Source of the DNA: Bacteroides luti
GTDB taxonomy: Bacteria > Bacteroidota > Bacteroidia > Bacteroidales > Bacteroidaceae
Length of the DNA: 64,000 bases
NCBI RefSeq assembly: GCF_900128905.1
Contig: NZ_FQTV01000007.1
Location: 156,542 to 220,541, forward strand
Direction of reading: 5' to 3'
Each line of letters starts with the position of its first letter. Position 1 is the stretch's first letter. The notes beneath the pieces were generated by a model that worked only from the letters and a program-made list of their open reading frames with translations, did no database searches and was not told the origin of the DNA. The position numbers were made by a program, and so were the translations under genes. This document shows positions 16,206-27,548 of the stretch, piece by piece.

Positions 16206-17474
16206 TTATCTATAATTCTGTAAAATATTGTCGTAAATGGAACGTACTTTATAGCCTACGTTTTCCCATTTTATTGCATCAACTTCTCTTTTACCTTCTG
16301 TCTTTAAGTATTCATACATAGCAGGATAGGTACAGATGGAATAAATAGCATCGGCCATAGCATGAATATCCCAATAGTCTATTTTGATACAATTGTCTAA
16401 AATCTCAGCACATCCCGATTGTTTCGAGATAATTGTTGGTACACTAACCTGCATTGCTTCCAGTGGAGAGATACCGAATGGTTCCGAAACCGAAGGCATG
16501 ATATATACATCGCTGGCTTTGAGTACTTCGTATACTTGTTTTCCTTTCATAAATCCGGGGAAGTGGAAACGGTCGGCTATACCTCGTTCTGCTACCAGAC
16601 TAATCATTTGGTTCATCATATCGCCATTGCCGGCCATCACAAAGCGAATGTTTTTTGTTCTGTGAAGAACCATTGCCGCGGCTTCTACAAAGTATTCCGG
16701 ACCTTTTTGCATGGTTATTCTTCCCAAAAAGGTTACAATCTTTTCTTTTTTGCTTTTTTGAGGAACAATATTCATAATCTCCTGAGATAATGGAGATACG
16801 GCATTATGCACGGTAGTTACTTTTCGTGGATCCTGATGGTATTTATGAATAACCGTTTGACGGGTTAACTCACTAACACACATGATGTGATCGGCATGAT
16901 CCATTCCGTTCTTTTCTATTGAGTAAACTGTGGGATTTACATTTCCACGGCTTCTGTCAAAATCTGTTGCATGTACATGGATAACCAGTGGTTTTCCAGA
17001 AATTTGTTTAGCATGAATACCGGCAGGGTAGGTTAGCCAGTCGTGCGAATGAATGATGTCATATTGTTGCTGACGAGCAACAACGCCAGCTACTATGGAG
17101 TAATTATTAATTTCTTCCTGTAAGTTATCCGGATAGCGACCGGAAAATTCAATGCAACCTAAATCGTTGGTATGAAGATAATTGAAATCTGCATATATAT
17201 GGTCTCGTAGCTCATAGTAATCCTGTGGATTCATATAGCCACCTACGCGACTATTAACATAATCCCAATTCACATCCCTCCAGACTACCGGAGTGCTGTT
17301 CATACCTATAATCTTTAAAAAACTCTGATCTTCATCTCCCCAAGGTTTGGGTATGCAAAAGGTAATTTCCATATCTTCCTGCATAGACATACCTTGTGTA
17401 AGCCCATAGCTGGCTGTTCCTAAGCCTCCTAATATATGAGGGGGAAACTCCCATCCAAACATTAAAACTTTCAT
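16206..17474 (-). CDS. GT4-family glycosyltransferase, glycogen synthase-like
   Basis: The 422-residue GT-B enzyme begins MKVLMFGWEFPPHILGGLGTASYGL, the donor-domain loop of retaining GT4/GT5 enzymes. Its C-terminal half has VTFLGRITMQKGPEYF and the EPFGISPLEAM block carrying the conserved E-x7-E pair. It appears fully intact, unlike the GT5-like protein nearby, and is the likely alpha-1,4-glucan-forming enzyme here. It lies 19 bp after the debranching enzyme gene and 19 bp before the GH57-like gene, so the three form an operon for glycogen turnover. Confidence 0.85.
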   Translation of the reverse strand: MKVLMFGWEFPPHILGGLGTASYGLTQGMSMQEDMEITFCIPKPWGDEDQSFLKIIGMNSTPVVWRDVNWDYVNSRVGGYMNPQDYYELRDHIYADFNYLHTNDLGCIEFSGRYPDNLQEEINNYSIVAGVVARQQQYDIIHSHDWLTYPAGIHAKQISGKPLVIHVHATDFDRSRGNVNPTVYSIEKNGMDHADHIMCVSELTRQTVIHKYHQDPRKVTTVHNAVSPLSQEIMNIVPQKSKKEKIVTFLGRITMQKGPEYFVEAAAMVLHRTKNIRFVMAGNGDMMNQMISLVAERGIADRFHFPGFMKGKQVYEVLKASDVYIMPSVSEPFGISPLEAMQVSVPTIISKQSGCAEILDNCIKIDYWDIHAMADAIYSICTYPAMYEYLKTEGKREVDAIKWENVGYKVRSIYDNILQNYR

Positions 17475-17492
17475 CTTTATTTCCTCCTCTTA

Positions 17493-19436
17493 TTAATAGT
17501 ATTTATTAAGTTGCTTTAATACGTGTAAGATTAACGCAACATTCATTGCGAATGATACTGCTCCCCGTCCTTTAAAAGGAGGGTTGCCATCGAATAGCTC
17601 TGGTATAGAACTAATGCAATGCTTTCTCATTTCTTCCTCAAATCCTATTAGTTGGCGTTCAATAAAGGAAACTCCGCTTGTTTTATAAATACGAAGGTAT
17701 GCTTCCATATAGAATCCCATCAGCCATGGCCATGCTGTGCCTTGGTGGTAAGCGCAATCTCTTAATATTTGTGGTCCTACATAATTGGGGTTATATCCGA
17801 TACTTTTGGGACTTAACGAACGTAGTCCTTTTGGAGTAAGTAACTCTCTGGTTGTAATATCAAGAATCCGCTTTTTTTGTTCTGGCTTAAGCGGCGAGTA
17901 TTCAAATGCCACGGTAAATATCATGTTGGGACGTACAGCCCAGTCGGATGGTTGTCCGTTAACATAATCCAGTAGGTAACCATGTTCGTTCAGGAATACA
18001 TCAATGAAAGATTGGGCCGTTGTTTTTGCTAATTCATCCAGTGAATCTGCGAATATCGATTCGGCTTTATCTCCTGTATGCATCATTCCGGCTACAAAAC
18101 GAAGTGCATTGTACCATAAGGAGTTGACTTCAACAATATATCCGGTTCTTGGAGTCACAGGACGATCGTTGATTGTGGCATTCATCCATGTAATAGCTTT
18201 ATTTTCTCCGTTTGAGTATAGCAATCCGTTATCATGTAAGAATAGGTTATCATGTTTGCCTTTATGAATAAACTCGATAATGTCTTTCAGAAGGTCACCG
18301 TATTTTTCTTTACATTGTTCCGCTGATGTAGCATTTGCATATTGCTGTATGGCCCATATTGCCCAAAGTAACACATCCGGATCTTCAATCTCATATATCT
18401 TACAATTCAGCGGGCGGTTGTTTATATAATTCTCTATTGCTTCCTGTGCTGTTTCCATTACCGATTCAAATTCTTCAACTTCATCGACAGCAAGTGTTAA
18501 ACCTGGCAAGGAAACAAACATATCACGAGCACGACATTTAAACCAGGGATATCCGGCTAACAGATAGTGCTTGCCACCTTGTTTATTATGAAACTGGTGA
18601 GCTGAGTTTTTCAGACAGTTGAAGAAACTGTCACGTGGAGTACGTCTTGCTGCCTGTTCCTCGAATTTCTCAAACATGTCGTTTGTTGAAGCCTCAGATA
18701 TACCGGCAGAGAAAATAATGCTTTCTCCCTTTTTAATGTTAACTTCAAAATATCCCGGAACATAAAGGTCTTCGTTTGAATCGTATCCTCTTTCTTGTTC
18801 TTTAGTATATTCTATTCCTTTATACCAATATGGCTCAAAATGAAATTCATTTTTCTTATTAAGCTGCATAAATAATTCAGGATATCCTGGATACATACAG
18901 GTTTTTATACCATTTTCAACTTCCTGATATTCTCTGTTTGCATGTGGGTTCTCATGAGTATACTGACGTACGCTTCTAAATGCGAGAAGTGGACGAAAAC
19001 GAAGAGTAGTAGCAGAATGTGCATCTACTAATGTATATTTAATCAATATTCTATTCTCATAATGAACAAAGATTTTTTCTTTGGTAAGAATAACTCCACC
19101 TACACGGTAAGTGGTAATAGGGATTTTTTCACAATCAAATTCACGGATGTATTTATGCCCCTTGGGACTATAGTTGTCTCCCTGATATTTATGCAAACCA
19201 AGGTTAAACTCAGCTCCGTGTTGAATAACTGTTTCATCTAAAGAAGAGAGTAAAACATGATTTTCGTCGTCTAACTCTGGAACAGGAATCACTAGTAATC
19301 CATGATATTTTCTTGTGTTGCAATCGACTATTGTTGTACAATGATATGCTCCCGATTTATTGGTCCGAAGAATTTCTCTAGGTAAAGATTCTTCAAGATT
19401 AATCATGAGAGTTTTGTCAAATCGCAGATAACTCAT
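17493..19436 (-). CDS. Glycogen debranching enzyme, amylo-alpha-1,6-glucosidase type
   Basis: The 647-residue cytoplasmic protein has an N-terminal beta-rich GDE domain (SYLRFDKTLMINLEESLPREIL, TRKYHGLLVIPVPEL) and a C-terminal (alpha/alpha)6 domain with YLLAGYPWFKCRARDMFVSL. The family text is usually GYPWFxxWGRD, so the loop is slightly altered but the arginine-aspartate pair remains. It also has LYSNGENKAITWMNATI and the late YHQGTAWPWLMG. It removes alpha-1,6 branches from glycogen. It is the first gene of the three-gene unit. Confidence 0.9.
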   Translation of the reverse strand: MSYLRFDKTLMINLEESLPREILRTNKSGAYHCTTIVDCNTRKYHGLLVIPVPELDDENHVLLSSLDETVIQHGAEFNLGLHKYQGDNYSPKGHKYIREFDCEKIPITTYRVGGVILTKEKIFVHYENRILIKYTLVDAHSATTLRFRPLLAFRSVRQYTHENPHANREYQEVENGIKTCMYPGYPELFMQLNKKNEFHFEPYWYKGIEYTKEQERGYDSNEDLYVPGYFEVNIKKGESIIFSAGISEASTNDMFEKFEEQAARRTPRDSFFNCLKNSAHQFHNKQGGKHYLLAGYPWFKCRARDMFVSLPGLTLAVDEVEEFESVMETAQEAIENYINNRPLNCKIYEIEDPDVLLWAIWAIQQYANATSAEQCKEKYGDLLKDIIEFIHKGKHDNLFLHDNGLLYSNGENKAITWMNATINDRPVTPRTGYIVEVNSLWYNALRFVAGMMHTGDKAESIFADSLDELAKTTAQSFIDVFLNEHGYLLDYVNGQPSDWAVRPNMIFTVAFEYSPLKPEQKKRILDITTRELLTPKGLRSLSPKSIGYNPNYVGPQILRDCAYHQGTAWPWLMGFYMEAYLRIYKTSGVSFIERQLIGFEEEMRKHCISSIPELFDGNPPFKGRGAVSFAMNVALILHVLKQLNKYY

Positions 19437-19562
19437 AGTTATATAGGCTTTTAAAAGGTTTATTATTAATTTTATGGTTACAATATAACGTTGCTATCTC
19501 CAAAAATAATGATTTTTGCGATAAAATAGTCTTGTTTGCTTCTTTTTTTTTGCTTTTGGGCA

Positions 19563-19598
19563 TAAAAAATCCCGGCTGTTTATTGAAAAAAGCCGGGT
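19563..19598 (-). terminator. Terminator downstream of marC
   Basis: cccggct (19571-19577) pairs with agccggg (19591-19597). On the minus strand the hairpin is followed by six T, just beyond the end of the MarC-family gene. Confidence 0.8.
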
Positions 19599-19620
19599 TG
19601 AGTAATATTTATGTTATTTA

Positions 19621-20223
19621 CTATAAACCGCCTTGAAGAAATGTGATCAGGTTGGTAATGTTTGCAGTAAACAGTTTTACAGCAATCGCAAGCAAAATAA
19701 TACCAAAGAATTTCCGGATAACATAAATGCCTCCTTTTCCTAGAAATCTCTCTACTTTTCCTGTTAGCTTTAAAACGATATATACCCAGATCATGTTGAG
19801 CACTAAGGCTATCATGATATTTACGCTGGCATATTCCGCACGTAGTGATAATAATGTTGTAAATGCACCAGCTCCTGCTAATAGAGGGAACACAAGAGGA
19901 ACAAGTGTTGCTTCTTTAATGGGACCTGTGTTTTTAAATATTTCAACGTCGAGAATCATTTCCAGTGCCATGAAAAATATAATAAGTGCACCGGCTATTG
20001 CAAACGATTCTATATCAACCCGGAAGAGGCTTAATAATAGATGACCTGCATAGAAAAAACCTACCATCAGTGCTCCTGAGTATACAGTTGCTTTAACGGC
20101 GTTTACTTCACGTCCTTTTTCTCTAAGATCTATGATAATTGGAATAGAACCAATAATATCTATTACTGCGAATAGTACAATAAATGCACTAATCATATCC
20201 TGAATATCAAATGCTGCAAACAT
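19621..20223 (-). CDS. MarC family (UPF0056) integral membrane protein
   Basis: The 200-residue protein has six hydrophobic segments and the family phrases FAVIDIIGSIPIII near the N terminus and LVFPLLAGAGAFTTLL in the middle. MarC proteins are conserved inner-membrane proteins without an established substrate; the old multiple-antibiotic-resistance label was not upheld. A minus-strand -7 box (TATCTTTG, complement of 20244-20251) lies about 21 bp upstream. It is monocistronic, between its own terminator and the divergent regulator gene. Confidence 0.88.
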   Translation of the reverse strand: MFAAFDIQDMISAFIVLFAVIDIIGSIPIIIDLREKGREVNAVKATVYSGALMVGFFYAGHLLLSLFRVDIESFAIAGALIIFFMALEMILDVEIFKNTGPIKEATLVPLVFPLLAGAGAFTTLLSLRAEYASVNIMIALVLNMIWVYIVLKLTGKVERFLGKGGIYVIRKFFGIILLAIAVKLFTANITNLITFLQGGL

Positions 20224-20365
20224 ATCTAATTATTTTTTAAATGCAAAGATATTATATTTTTATGCATTTTACAACATTTTACTATATAGAAAATAATCAT
20301 GCTTAAGAAACAATAAAAAACAAAAAAAGAAGAGTGTGTAAATGAATATAATCAAATTTTATCAA

Positions 20366-20373
20366 TATATTTG
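20366..20373 (+). promoter_or_regulatory. -7 box of the Crp-family regulator
   Basis: TATATTTG lies inside the longest possible reading frame that begins at 20342. If this box is used, transcription starts near 20380 and the protein must start at 20417 or 20426. Confidence 0.5.
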
Positions 20374-20425
20374 TAATGAACTAGAATTAGACTATTTTAT
20401 AACTGTAATACCAAAAATGGTTGTT

Positions 20426-21145
20426 ATGGAAACTATGTACGAGACTTTGCTTAAAATGCCTCTTTTCCAAGGATTAGGTGAAGACGAAATTACAAAAATC
20501 GTTGGAAAAGTGAAATTACATTTTCAGAAATATAAAGCTGGAAGTGTTATATTGAGGAGCGGTGACCCTTGTAATGAACTTACCTTTTTATTAAAAGGTG
20601 AAATAATGCTTGAGTCTACCGATAAGGATAATAATTTTGTGTTAAAAGAATTCCAGTCAGCTCCTGATCTCGTTGGATTCTATTCTCTTTTTGGAATTAA
20701 AACGTGTTACTTCTCTACTTATACTGCGGAAACAGATGTTGATGTTGTTTCTATAGATAAGTCTTTTATTCTAACTGAGCTTGATAAACATGATATTTTC
20801 CGTTTGAATTTTCGTAATATTCTGTCAAATAGGTTACAACAGTTTCATGATAGATTGTGGCAATTTACCTATTCCTGTCTGGAAACAAAGATTGTTGATT
20901 TCTTGTTGGCACGATGTGAAAAACCTTATGGCAAAAAGCAGCTGAAGATTAAAATGGAAGATTTTGCTGCAATTATTGGTGAAACACGTTTATCTGTATC
21001 CAAATGCCTGAACCAATTAGAAAAGGATGGATTGGTTATTCTTCGTAGAACGGAAGTAGAGATTCCCGATTTAAACTTATTAAAACTGTGGAAAGAAAAG
21101 TTTCTGATGACCTTTTCTCACAATAAAGAAATAGTAAATGAGTAA
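20426..21145 (+). CDS. Crp/Fnr family transcriptional regulator
   Basis: I start at ATG 20426 (METMYETLLKMPLFQGLGED), giving 239 residues, because a -7 box precedes it. ATG 20417 is possible. An N-terminal cyclic-nucleotide-binding-like beta-roll (YKAGSVILRSGDPCNELTFLLKGEI) is followed by a dimer helix and a winged helix with the recognition segment ETRLSVSKCLNQLEKDGLV. There is no Fnr cysteine cluster, so it is not an obvious oxygen sensor, and the ligand is unknown. It is a single-gene unit ending in a strong terminator. Confidence 0.85.
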   Translation: METMYETLLKMPLFQGLGEDEITKIVGKVKLHFQKYKAGSVILRSGDPCNELTFLLKGEIMLESTDKDNNFVLKEFQSAPDLVGFYSLFGIKTCYFSTYTAETDVDVVSIDKSFILTELDKHDIFRLNFRNILSNRLQQFHDRLWQFTYSCLETKIVDFLLARCEKPYGKKQLKIKMEDFAAIIGETRLSVSKCLNQLEKDGLVILRRTEVEIPDLNLLKLWKEKFLMTFSHNKEIVNE

Positions 21146-21149
21146 TAAA

Positions 21150-21186
21150 TAAAGCCTCAAAATCGATTCGGATTTTGAGGCTTATT
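21150..21186. terminator. Bidirectional terminator between the Crp-family gene and eno
   Basis: aagcctcaaaatc (21152-21164) pairs with gattttgaggctt (21171-21183), with T-rich flanks in both directions. It serves the convergent genes. Confidence 0.88.
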
Positions 21187-21224
21187 TGTTTTATGAAAGT
21201 TCTTTGACTTTCACCTTATTGCAT

Positions 21225-22832
<1,608 letters not shown>

Positions 22833-25800
22833 ATGCAGAATATAAACTATCCAATATTACAGAAAGTATCTTTATTTTTACTTTTATTGTTTTGTCCATT
22901 TTGGGCAAATTCTCAAAATGAAATTATTCAGCATTTAAAGTTTAAACAGCTTTCTACGCTTAATGGCTTACCTACTGATGAGGTGCAGAAGGTTTTTCAG
23001 GATAAAGATGGTTATATATGGATTGCTACAAGAAGTGGCTTGTGTCTTTATGACGGTTATCAGGTAAAAACTTATAAGGCTAATCTATACACACCGGAAT
23101 TGTTCACAAGTAATAATATCCTTTGTCTTGCCGACGACAATAACCACAATTTATGGATTGGTACCCTCGACGGGCTGAATATTCTCAATAAGAAGACTGG
23201 TGTAATACGTAAGATTTTTATTCCCGGAATTGCAAACAATGCAATTTCATGTTTACTGATTGGCAAAGATAATACTGTTTGGGTAGGTACAGATTCTGGC
23301 TTATGCAGATATATTCCTCAGAATGATTCTTTTGAAGTTCTGGTTAATTCGAAGACTAATGGTGTATTGAATCCAACTGCTATTAAGTCTCTTATTGAAG
23401 ATTCGAAAGGGAATATATGGATTGGTACATGGTCGGCCGGACTTTACAGATATGATCCTAAGGTTAAAAGGTATTATGCATATCCTAAAATGAATAATCG
23501 TAATTCGGCTCATGTTATTTATGAAGATTACAAAAAAAGGATATGGGTTGGTACATGGAGTGAGGGATTGTTCTTATTAGAGAACCCTTATGATATGAAA
23601 CATCTGCGATGGAAGAAGTTTGTTCATCAGAATGGAAATCCTAATAGCTTGTCGGATAATATCGTCTATTCAATATCTGAGGATCTGAATACTCACACTC
23701 TTTGGGTGGGTACGCGTAGCGGACTTAGTATAACTCCGCAGGATGGCTCGGGATATTTTATTAATTATCTTCCAGAAAGTAAAAGTTATCCATTGATTAG
23801 TAATGAGGTTAACTCTATTATTAGAGATCATTTTGGAATGATGTGGATGGGAACTATTGGAGGTGGTGTGTGTTGGGTGAGCACTAAACAAACTCATTTT
23901 AATCAATATAATATTGAATCGATTAAGAGTGAACTACCTACAAACTCGGTGAAAAGTCTTTATGTAGATGACGACGGACTGGTTTGGATGGGGATAGGTA
24001 CTTATGGATTGGCTGCATACAATCCAAAAAATAATGTTTGCAACTATTATCCAAAGATTCCTGAATTCTCCAATATAAGTAGCATGCCTACTGTCAACAC
24101 GATTGTTCGCATGAAAAGAACAAATGAATTGTGGATAGGTACTTATGATGGAGGTATCTTTGTTTACAAGAAAGGGCAGAAGGTAAAGGTGATGTTACCC
24201 GAGAATACTCCTTTTTTAAAAGAAGCTTGTGTTTCCGCTATAAAGGAAGACAGGAAGGGCAACTGCTGGATTGGTACCCGTAGTGGATTATGCGTGAGGT
24301 ATAATAACGGTAAAGGTTATATCTTTAATACTCTTTTGGTTAACAATAAAGATCTTAGTCGTTGTACCATTCGTTCTCTCTGCGAAGACAACGACGGAAC
24401 AATATGGTGTGGTACGGGAAATTATGGACTAATACGTCTTTCCGGAAATTTACAGAATCCTAAATTAACGAAGTTTACTCAATATTCGTTGAGTAACAAC
24501 AAACTGAATTGTTTGGATGCTCTATGTCTGTTTAAGGATAATATAGGAAGACTATGGCTTGGAACAGAAGGAGGAGGACTTAATTTGTATGATAGAGAAA
24601 AAGATACTTTTATTTCCATTAATAAACTTATTAATCTTCCGGGGGATGTTGTGAGTAGTATACAACAGGATAAGAAAGGAAATCTTTGGCTTGGCACAAA
24701 TTATGGTCTTGTAAGGTTGCGTGTTGAAAAGAACCTGAAAGAATCGAGTTTCCGTGTTTATACTACAGCAGATGGTTTGCAGGATAATTTCTTTATTCAG
24801 AACTCTTCTTTTAATAAGAACGGAGAATTGTTTTTTGGTGGATATAAAGGATATAACAGTTTCTTTCCTGACAGAATGGAAGATAATGTGATGAAAGTTC
24901 CTGTTGTTATAACAGATATAAAGATTCTTAATCAGAGCTTCGGAACTCTGGATGATGAACTTAGAAATAGAATTTCTGAAGAGACTCCAGGATTTACAAA
25001 AAGAATAGAGCTACCTTATAAATATAAGAACTTTACAATTGAATTTGCTGCTCTGGTTTATAATAACTCAAGGGGAAACAAGTATGCATATAAGCTGGAA
25101 GGATTCGATAAAGACTGGCAGTACACAGATGCATTGCGCCGATTTGCGAATTATAATAACCTGAAGAGTGGTACTTATACATTCAGACTGAAGGCAACGA
25201 ATGAAAATGGTGTGTGGAATGAAACGGAAACAGTATTGGAAGTTGTTATTCTTCCTCCTTTCTGGGCTACCTGGTGGGCTTACCTATTATATATAATTGC
25301 AGGAGTTCTGATAGCTCGTTTCTCTTTAAGAGTTGCAAGGAACAGAATGCAGTTGAAGAATGATTTGAAATTGCAGCAGATGGAACAGGTAAAATCAGAA
25401 GAAGTAAACCATGCGAAACTGCAGTTCTTTACAAATATTACTCACGAACTTTTAACTCCGCTGACTATCATCTCGGCTACTGTTGATGATTTGAAGATGA
25501 TTTCTCCTCAAAACCGCGAACATTATGGTGTGATGCAGAATAATATATCTCGTCTGATTCGTTTGTTGCAACAGATTCTTGAATTCAGAAAAGCCGAAAC
25601 AGGTAACCTGAAACTAAAGGTGTCTAATGATAATCTGGCGGTGTTCTTGAGAAAAGAGGTAGAGAGCCTTCGTCCTTTGATGAAAAAGAAAAAGATTCAT
25701 TTGTCGGTAGTTTGCGATCCGGAAAATATAATGGGGTATTTTGATCCTGACAAGTTAGACAAGATAGTATATAACTTACTGTCCAATGCTTCCAAATACA

Positions 25801-26987
25801 ATAGTGAAGGCGGATTTGTTCAGGTAAATCTAAGTTGTGATTCAAATAAGGAATATGCAATACTTTCTGTAAAAGACAATGGAAAGGGTATCCCTCCGGA
25901 GAAAGTAAAGACTTTATTTAAACGTTTTTATGAAGGAGATTATCGTCGCTTTAATACCATTGGCACAGGAATCGGACTTTCTCTGACTAAAGATCTGGTA
26001 GAATTGCATCAGGGAACTATTACTGCTGAAAGTGAAGTTGATAAAGGTACTACTTTCACTGTCAGGATACCAATAGATTGTTCATTCTATAATGAAGATG
26101 AAATAGATGAGATGAAGGATGTATCTTCAGAAGGAACCATTTCGGATCTTGAACTTTCTGTTCCGGAACCGGAAAAAACTACTGAGGCAAAATCTCATTC
26201 TTTATTGGTTATTGAAGATAATGAGGAGTTGTTGCAACTGATGACTCAATTATTAAGTAGAGAATATAATGTGCTTACAGCGCAAAACGGCAAGGAGGGT
26301 ATTTCCATTGTTGAGAATGAAGATATTGACCTTATTGTATCCGATATTATGATGCCTGAGATGGATGGTATAGAGTTTTGTAAACACATAAAGAATAATT
26401 TCGAAACTTGCCATATACCTTTGATTCTGCTTACTGCAAAGAATAAAGAGGAAGATAGGATTGAAGCTTACGATTCCGGAGCCGACGGGTTTATAAGCAA
26501 ACCATTCAAGCTTACTGTATTGCATGCTAAAATTAAAAATCTTCTGAAGAACAAAGAGAGGGTAGCGAAAGATTTCAAGAAACAATTGGTTTTTGAAATG
26601 AAAGAGCTAAGCTATACAAGTATGGATGAAGACTTCTTGCAACGTGCTATTGACTGTGTTCACAGACATCTTGACAATTCAGAATTCGACCAGCAGCAGT
26701 TCATTGAAGAAATGGGTTCAAGTAAGTCTACTTTATATAAGAAACTGAAATCGCTTACCGGACTCAATACATCGGCCTTTATACGTAACATTCGATTGAA
26801 AGCTGCCTGTAAAATTGTAGAAGAGAAAAAGAAAATCCGGATCTCGGAATTAGCTTATGCAGTTGGATTTAATGACCCTAAGTATTTTAGTGCATGTTTT
26901 AAAAAAGAGTTCGGTATGCTGCCAAGCGAATATATTGAAAGATATATGCCGGAATCGTTTGTCCCGGAACCTGAGGAAAACGAATAA
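22833..26987 (+). CDS. Hybrid two-component system sensor/regulator (HTCS) of the polysaccharide locus
   Basis: This single 1384-residue protein carries a whole signalling pathway. It has a signal peptide (1-27), a periplasmic double beta-propeller of Reg_prop repeats with many WIGT/GLWLGT phrases (about 35-720), a Y_Y_Y domain (about 740-805) and one membrane helix (FWATWWAYLLYIIAGVLI, about 808-828). Then come a histidine kinase with ITHELLTPLTII (His about 870) and DNGKGIPPEK, a receiver with SDIMMPEMDG (Asp about 1170) and a C-terminal AraC helix-turn-helix. Such proteins bind an oligosaccharide in the periplasm and activate the adjacent susC operon. It lies just upstream of the locus it should control. 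Confidence 0.95.
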   Translation: MQNINYPILQKVSLFLLLLFCPFWANSQNEIIQHLKFKQLSTLNGLPTDEVQKVFQDKDGYIWIATRSGLCLYDGYQVKTYKANLYTPELFTSNNILCLADDNNHNLWIGTLDGLNILNKKTGVIRKIFIPGIANNAISCLLIGKDNTVWVGTDSGLCRYIPQNDSFEVLVNSKTNGVLNPTAIKSLIEDSKGNIWIGTWSAGLYRYDPKVKRYYAYPKMNNRNSAHVIYEDYKKRIWVGTWSEGLFLLENPYDMKHLRWKKFVHQNGNPNSLSDNIVYSISEDLNTHTLWVGTRSGLSITPQDGSGYFINYLPESKSYPLISNEVNSIIRDHFGMMWMGTIGGGVCWVSTKQTHFNQYNIESIKSELPTNSVKSLYVDDDGLVWMGIGTYGLAAYNPKNNVCNYYPKIPEFSNISSMPTVNTIVRMKRTNELWIGTYDGGIFVYKKGQKVKVMLPENTPFLKEACVSAIKEDRKGNCWIGTRSGLCVRYNNGKGYIFNTLLVNNKDLSRCTIRSLCEDNDGTIWCGTGNYGLIRLSGNLQNPKLTKFTQYSLSNNKLNCLDALCLFKDNIGRLWLGTEGGGLNLYDREKDTFISINKLINLPGDVVSSIQQDKKGNLWLGTNYGLVRLRVEKNLKESSFRVYTTADGLQDNFFIQNSSFNKNGELFFGGYKGYNSFFPDRMEDNVMKVPVVITDIKILNQSFGTLDDELRNRISEETPGFTKRIELPYKYKNFTIEFAALVYNNSRGNKYAYKLEGFDKDWQYTDALRRFANYNNLKSGTYTFRLKATNENGVWNETETVLEVVILPPFWATWWAYLLYIIAGVLIARFSLRVARNRMQLKNDLKLQQMEQVKSEEVNHAKLQFFTNITHELLTPLTIISATVDDLKMISPQNREHYGVMQNNISRLIRLLQQILEFRKAETGNLKLKVSNDNLAVFLRKEVESLRPLMKKKKIHLSVVCDPENIMGYFDPDKLDKIVYNLLSNASKYNSEGGFVQVNLSCDSNKEYAILSVKDNGKGIPPEKVKTLFKRFYEGDYRRFNTIGTGIGLSLTKDLVELHQGTITAESEVDKGTTFTVRIPIDCSFYNEDEIDEMKDVSSEGTISDLELSVPEPEKTTEAKSHSLLVIEDNEELLQLMTQLLSREYNVLTAQNGKEGISIVENEDIDLIVSDIMMPEMDGIEFCKHIKNNFETCHIPLILLTAKNKEEDRIEAYDSGADGFISKPFKLTVLHAKIKNLLKNKERVAKDFKKQLVFEMKELSYTSMDEDFLQRAIDCVHRHLDNSEFDQQQFIEEMGSSKSTLYKKLKSLTGLNTSAFIRNIRLKAACKIVEEKKKIRISELAYAVGFNDPKYFSACFKKEFGMLPSEYIERYMPESFVPEPEENE

Positions 26988-27548
26988 GAATATATAAGGT
27001 TTGCCTGTTGGATTATTGCCCAATGGTTTCCATTTATTCACCAATAAACCTGAATCCATTGGGCAATAAATTGTAATTTAATAAATCAGTACATTAACAA
27101 GCAACTACTATCAGTACTTTTATTGCTTTTTTAAATAGAATGCATTGTTTAATGAGCATGTAATCAGTTATTTATGTGTTTTTTCCTTTTGTGAACTTTT
27201 CATTATTAAAAATCAGAAAGATATAAGGTTGTTTTGAGGGGGGTAACATGCTCTCTCCTTCTGAAACCCTTTGGTAATGGGGGTGCTAAATTTTATCCCG
27301 AGACATATAAAAGATGTTTTATTTAAAGTTTGTCACCACAGGTAAAATATGCATACGTGTAATTGACACTAATAGTAAAAGAATGAATTTATCTCTTAAT
27401 GTAAGTGGGTATAATTATAGCTCAAAGTAGTAGAATATCCCATATTCCTCTTAAAATAGCTATATTCAGACTTCTGTATTGTTAAGGATTGATAAATTTG
27501 CTAAGTGATTATTAAGCAAAGATGTTTAATCTTAAAGTTTATAACTAA
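26988..27548. promoter_or_regulatory. Spacer between the HTCS gene and the first susC
   Basis: These 561 bp hold a 13-base inverted repeat (27014-27026 and 27056-27068, core TTGCCCAATGG) just after the regulator gene. It is a probable transcript-end hairpin although no T-run follows. A TAAATTTG -7 box lies at 27493-27500, about 49 bp before the susC start. No clear -33 element is present, as is common for promoters that need an HTCS activator. The stretch 27070-27480 shows no gene or RNA I can identify. Confidence 0.5.
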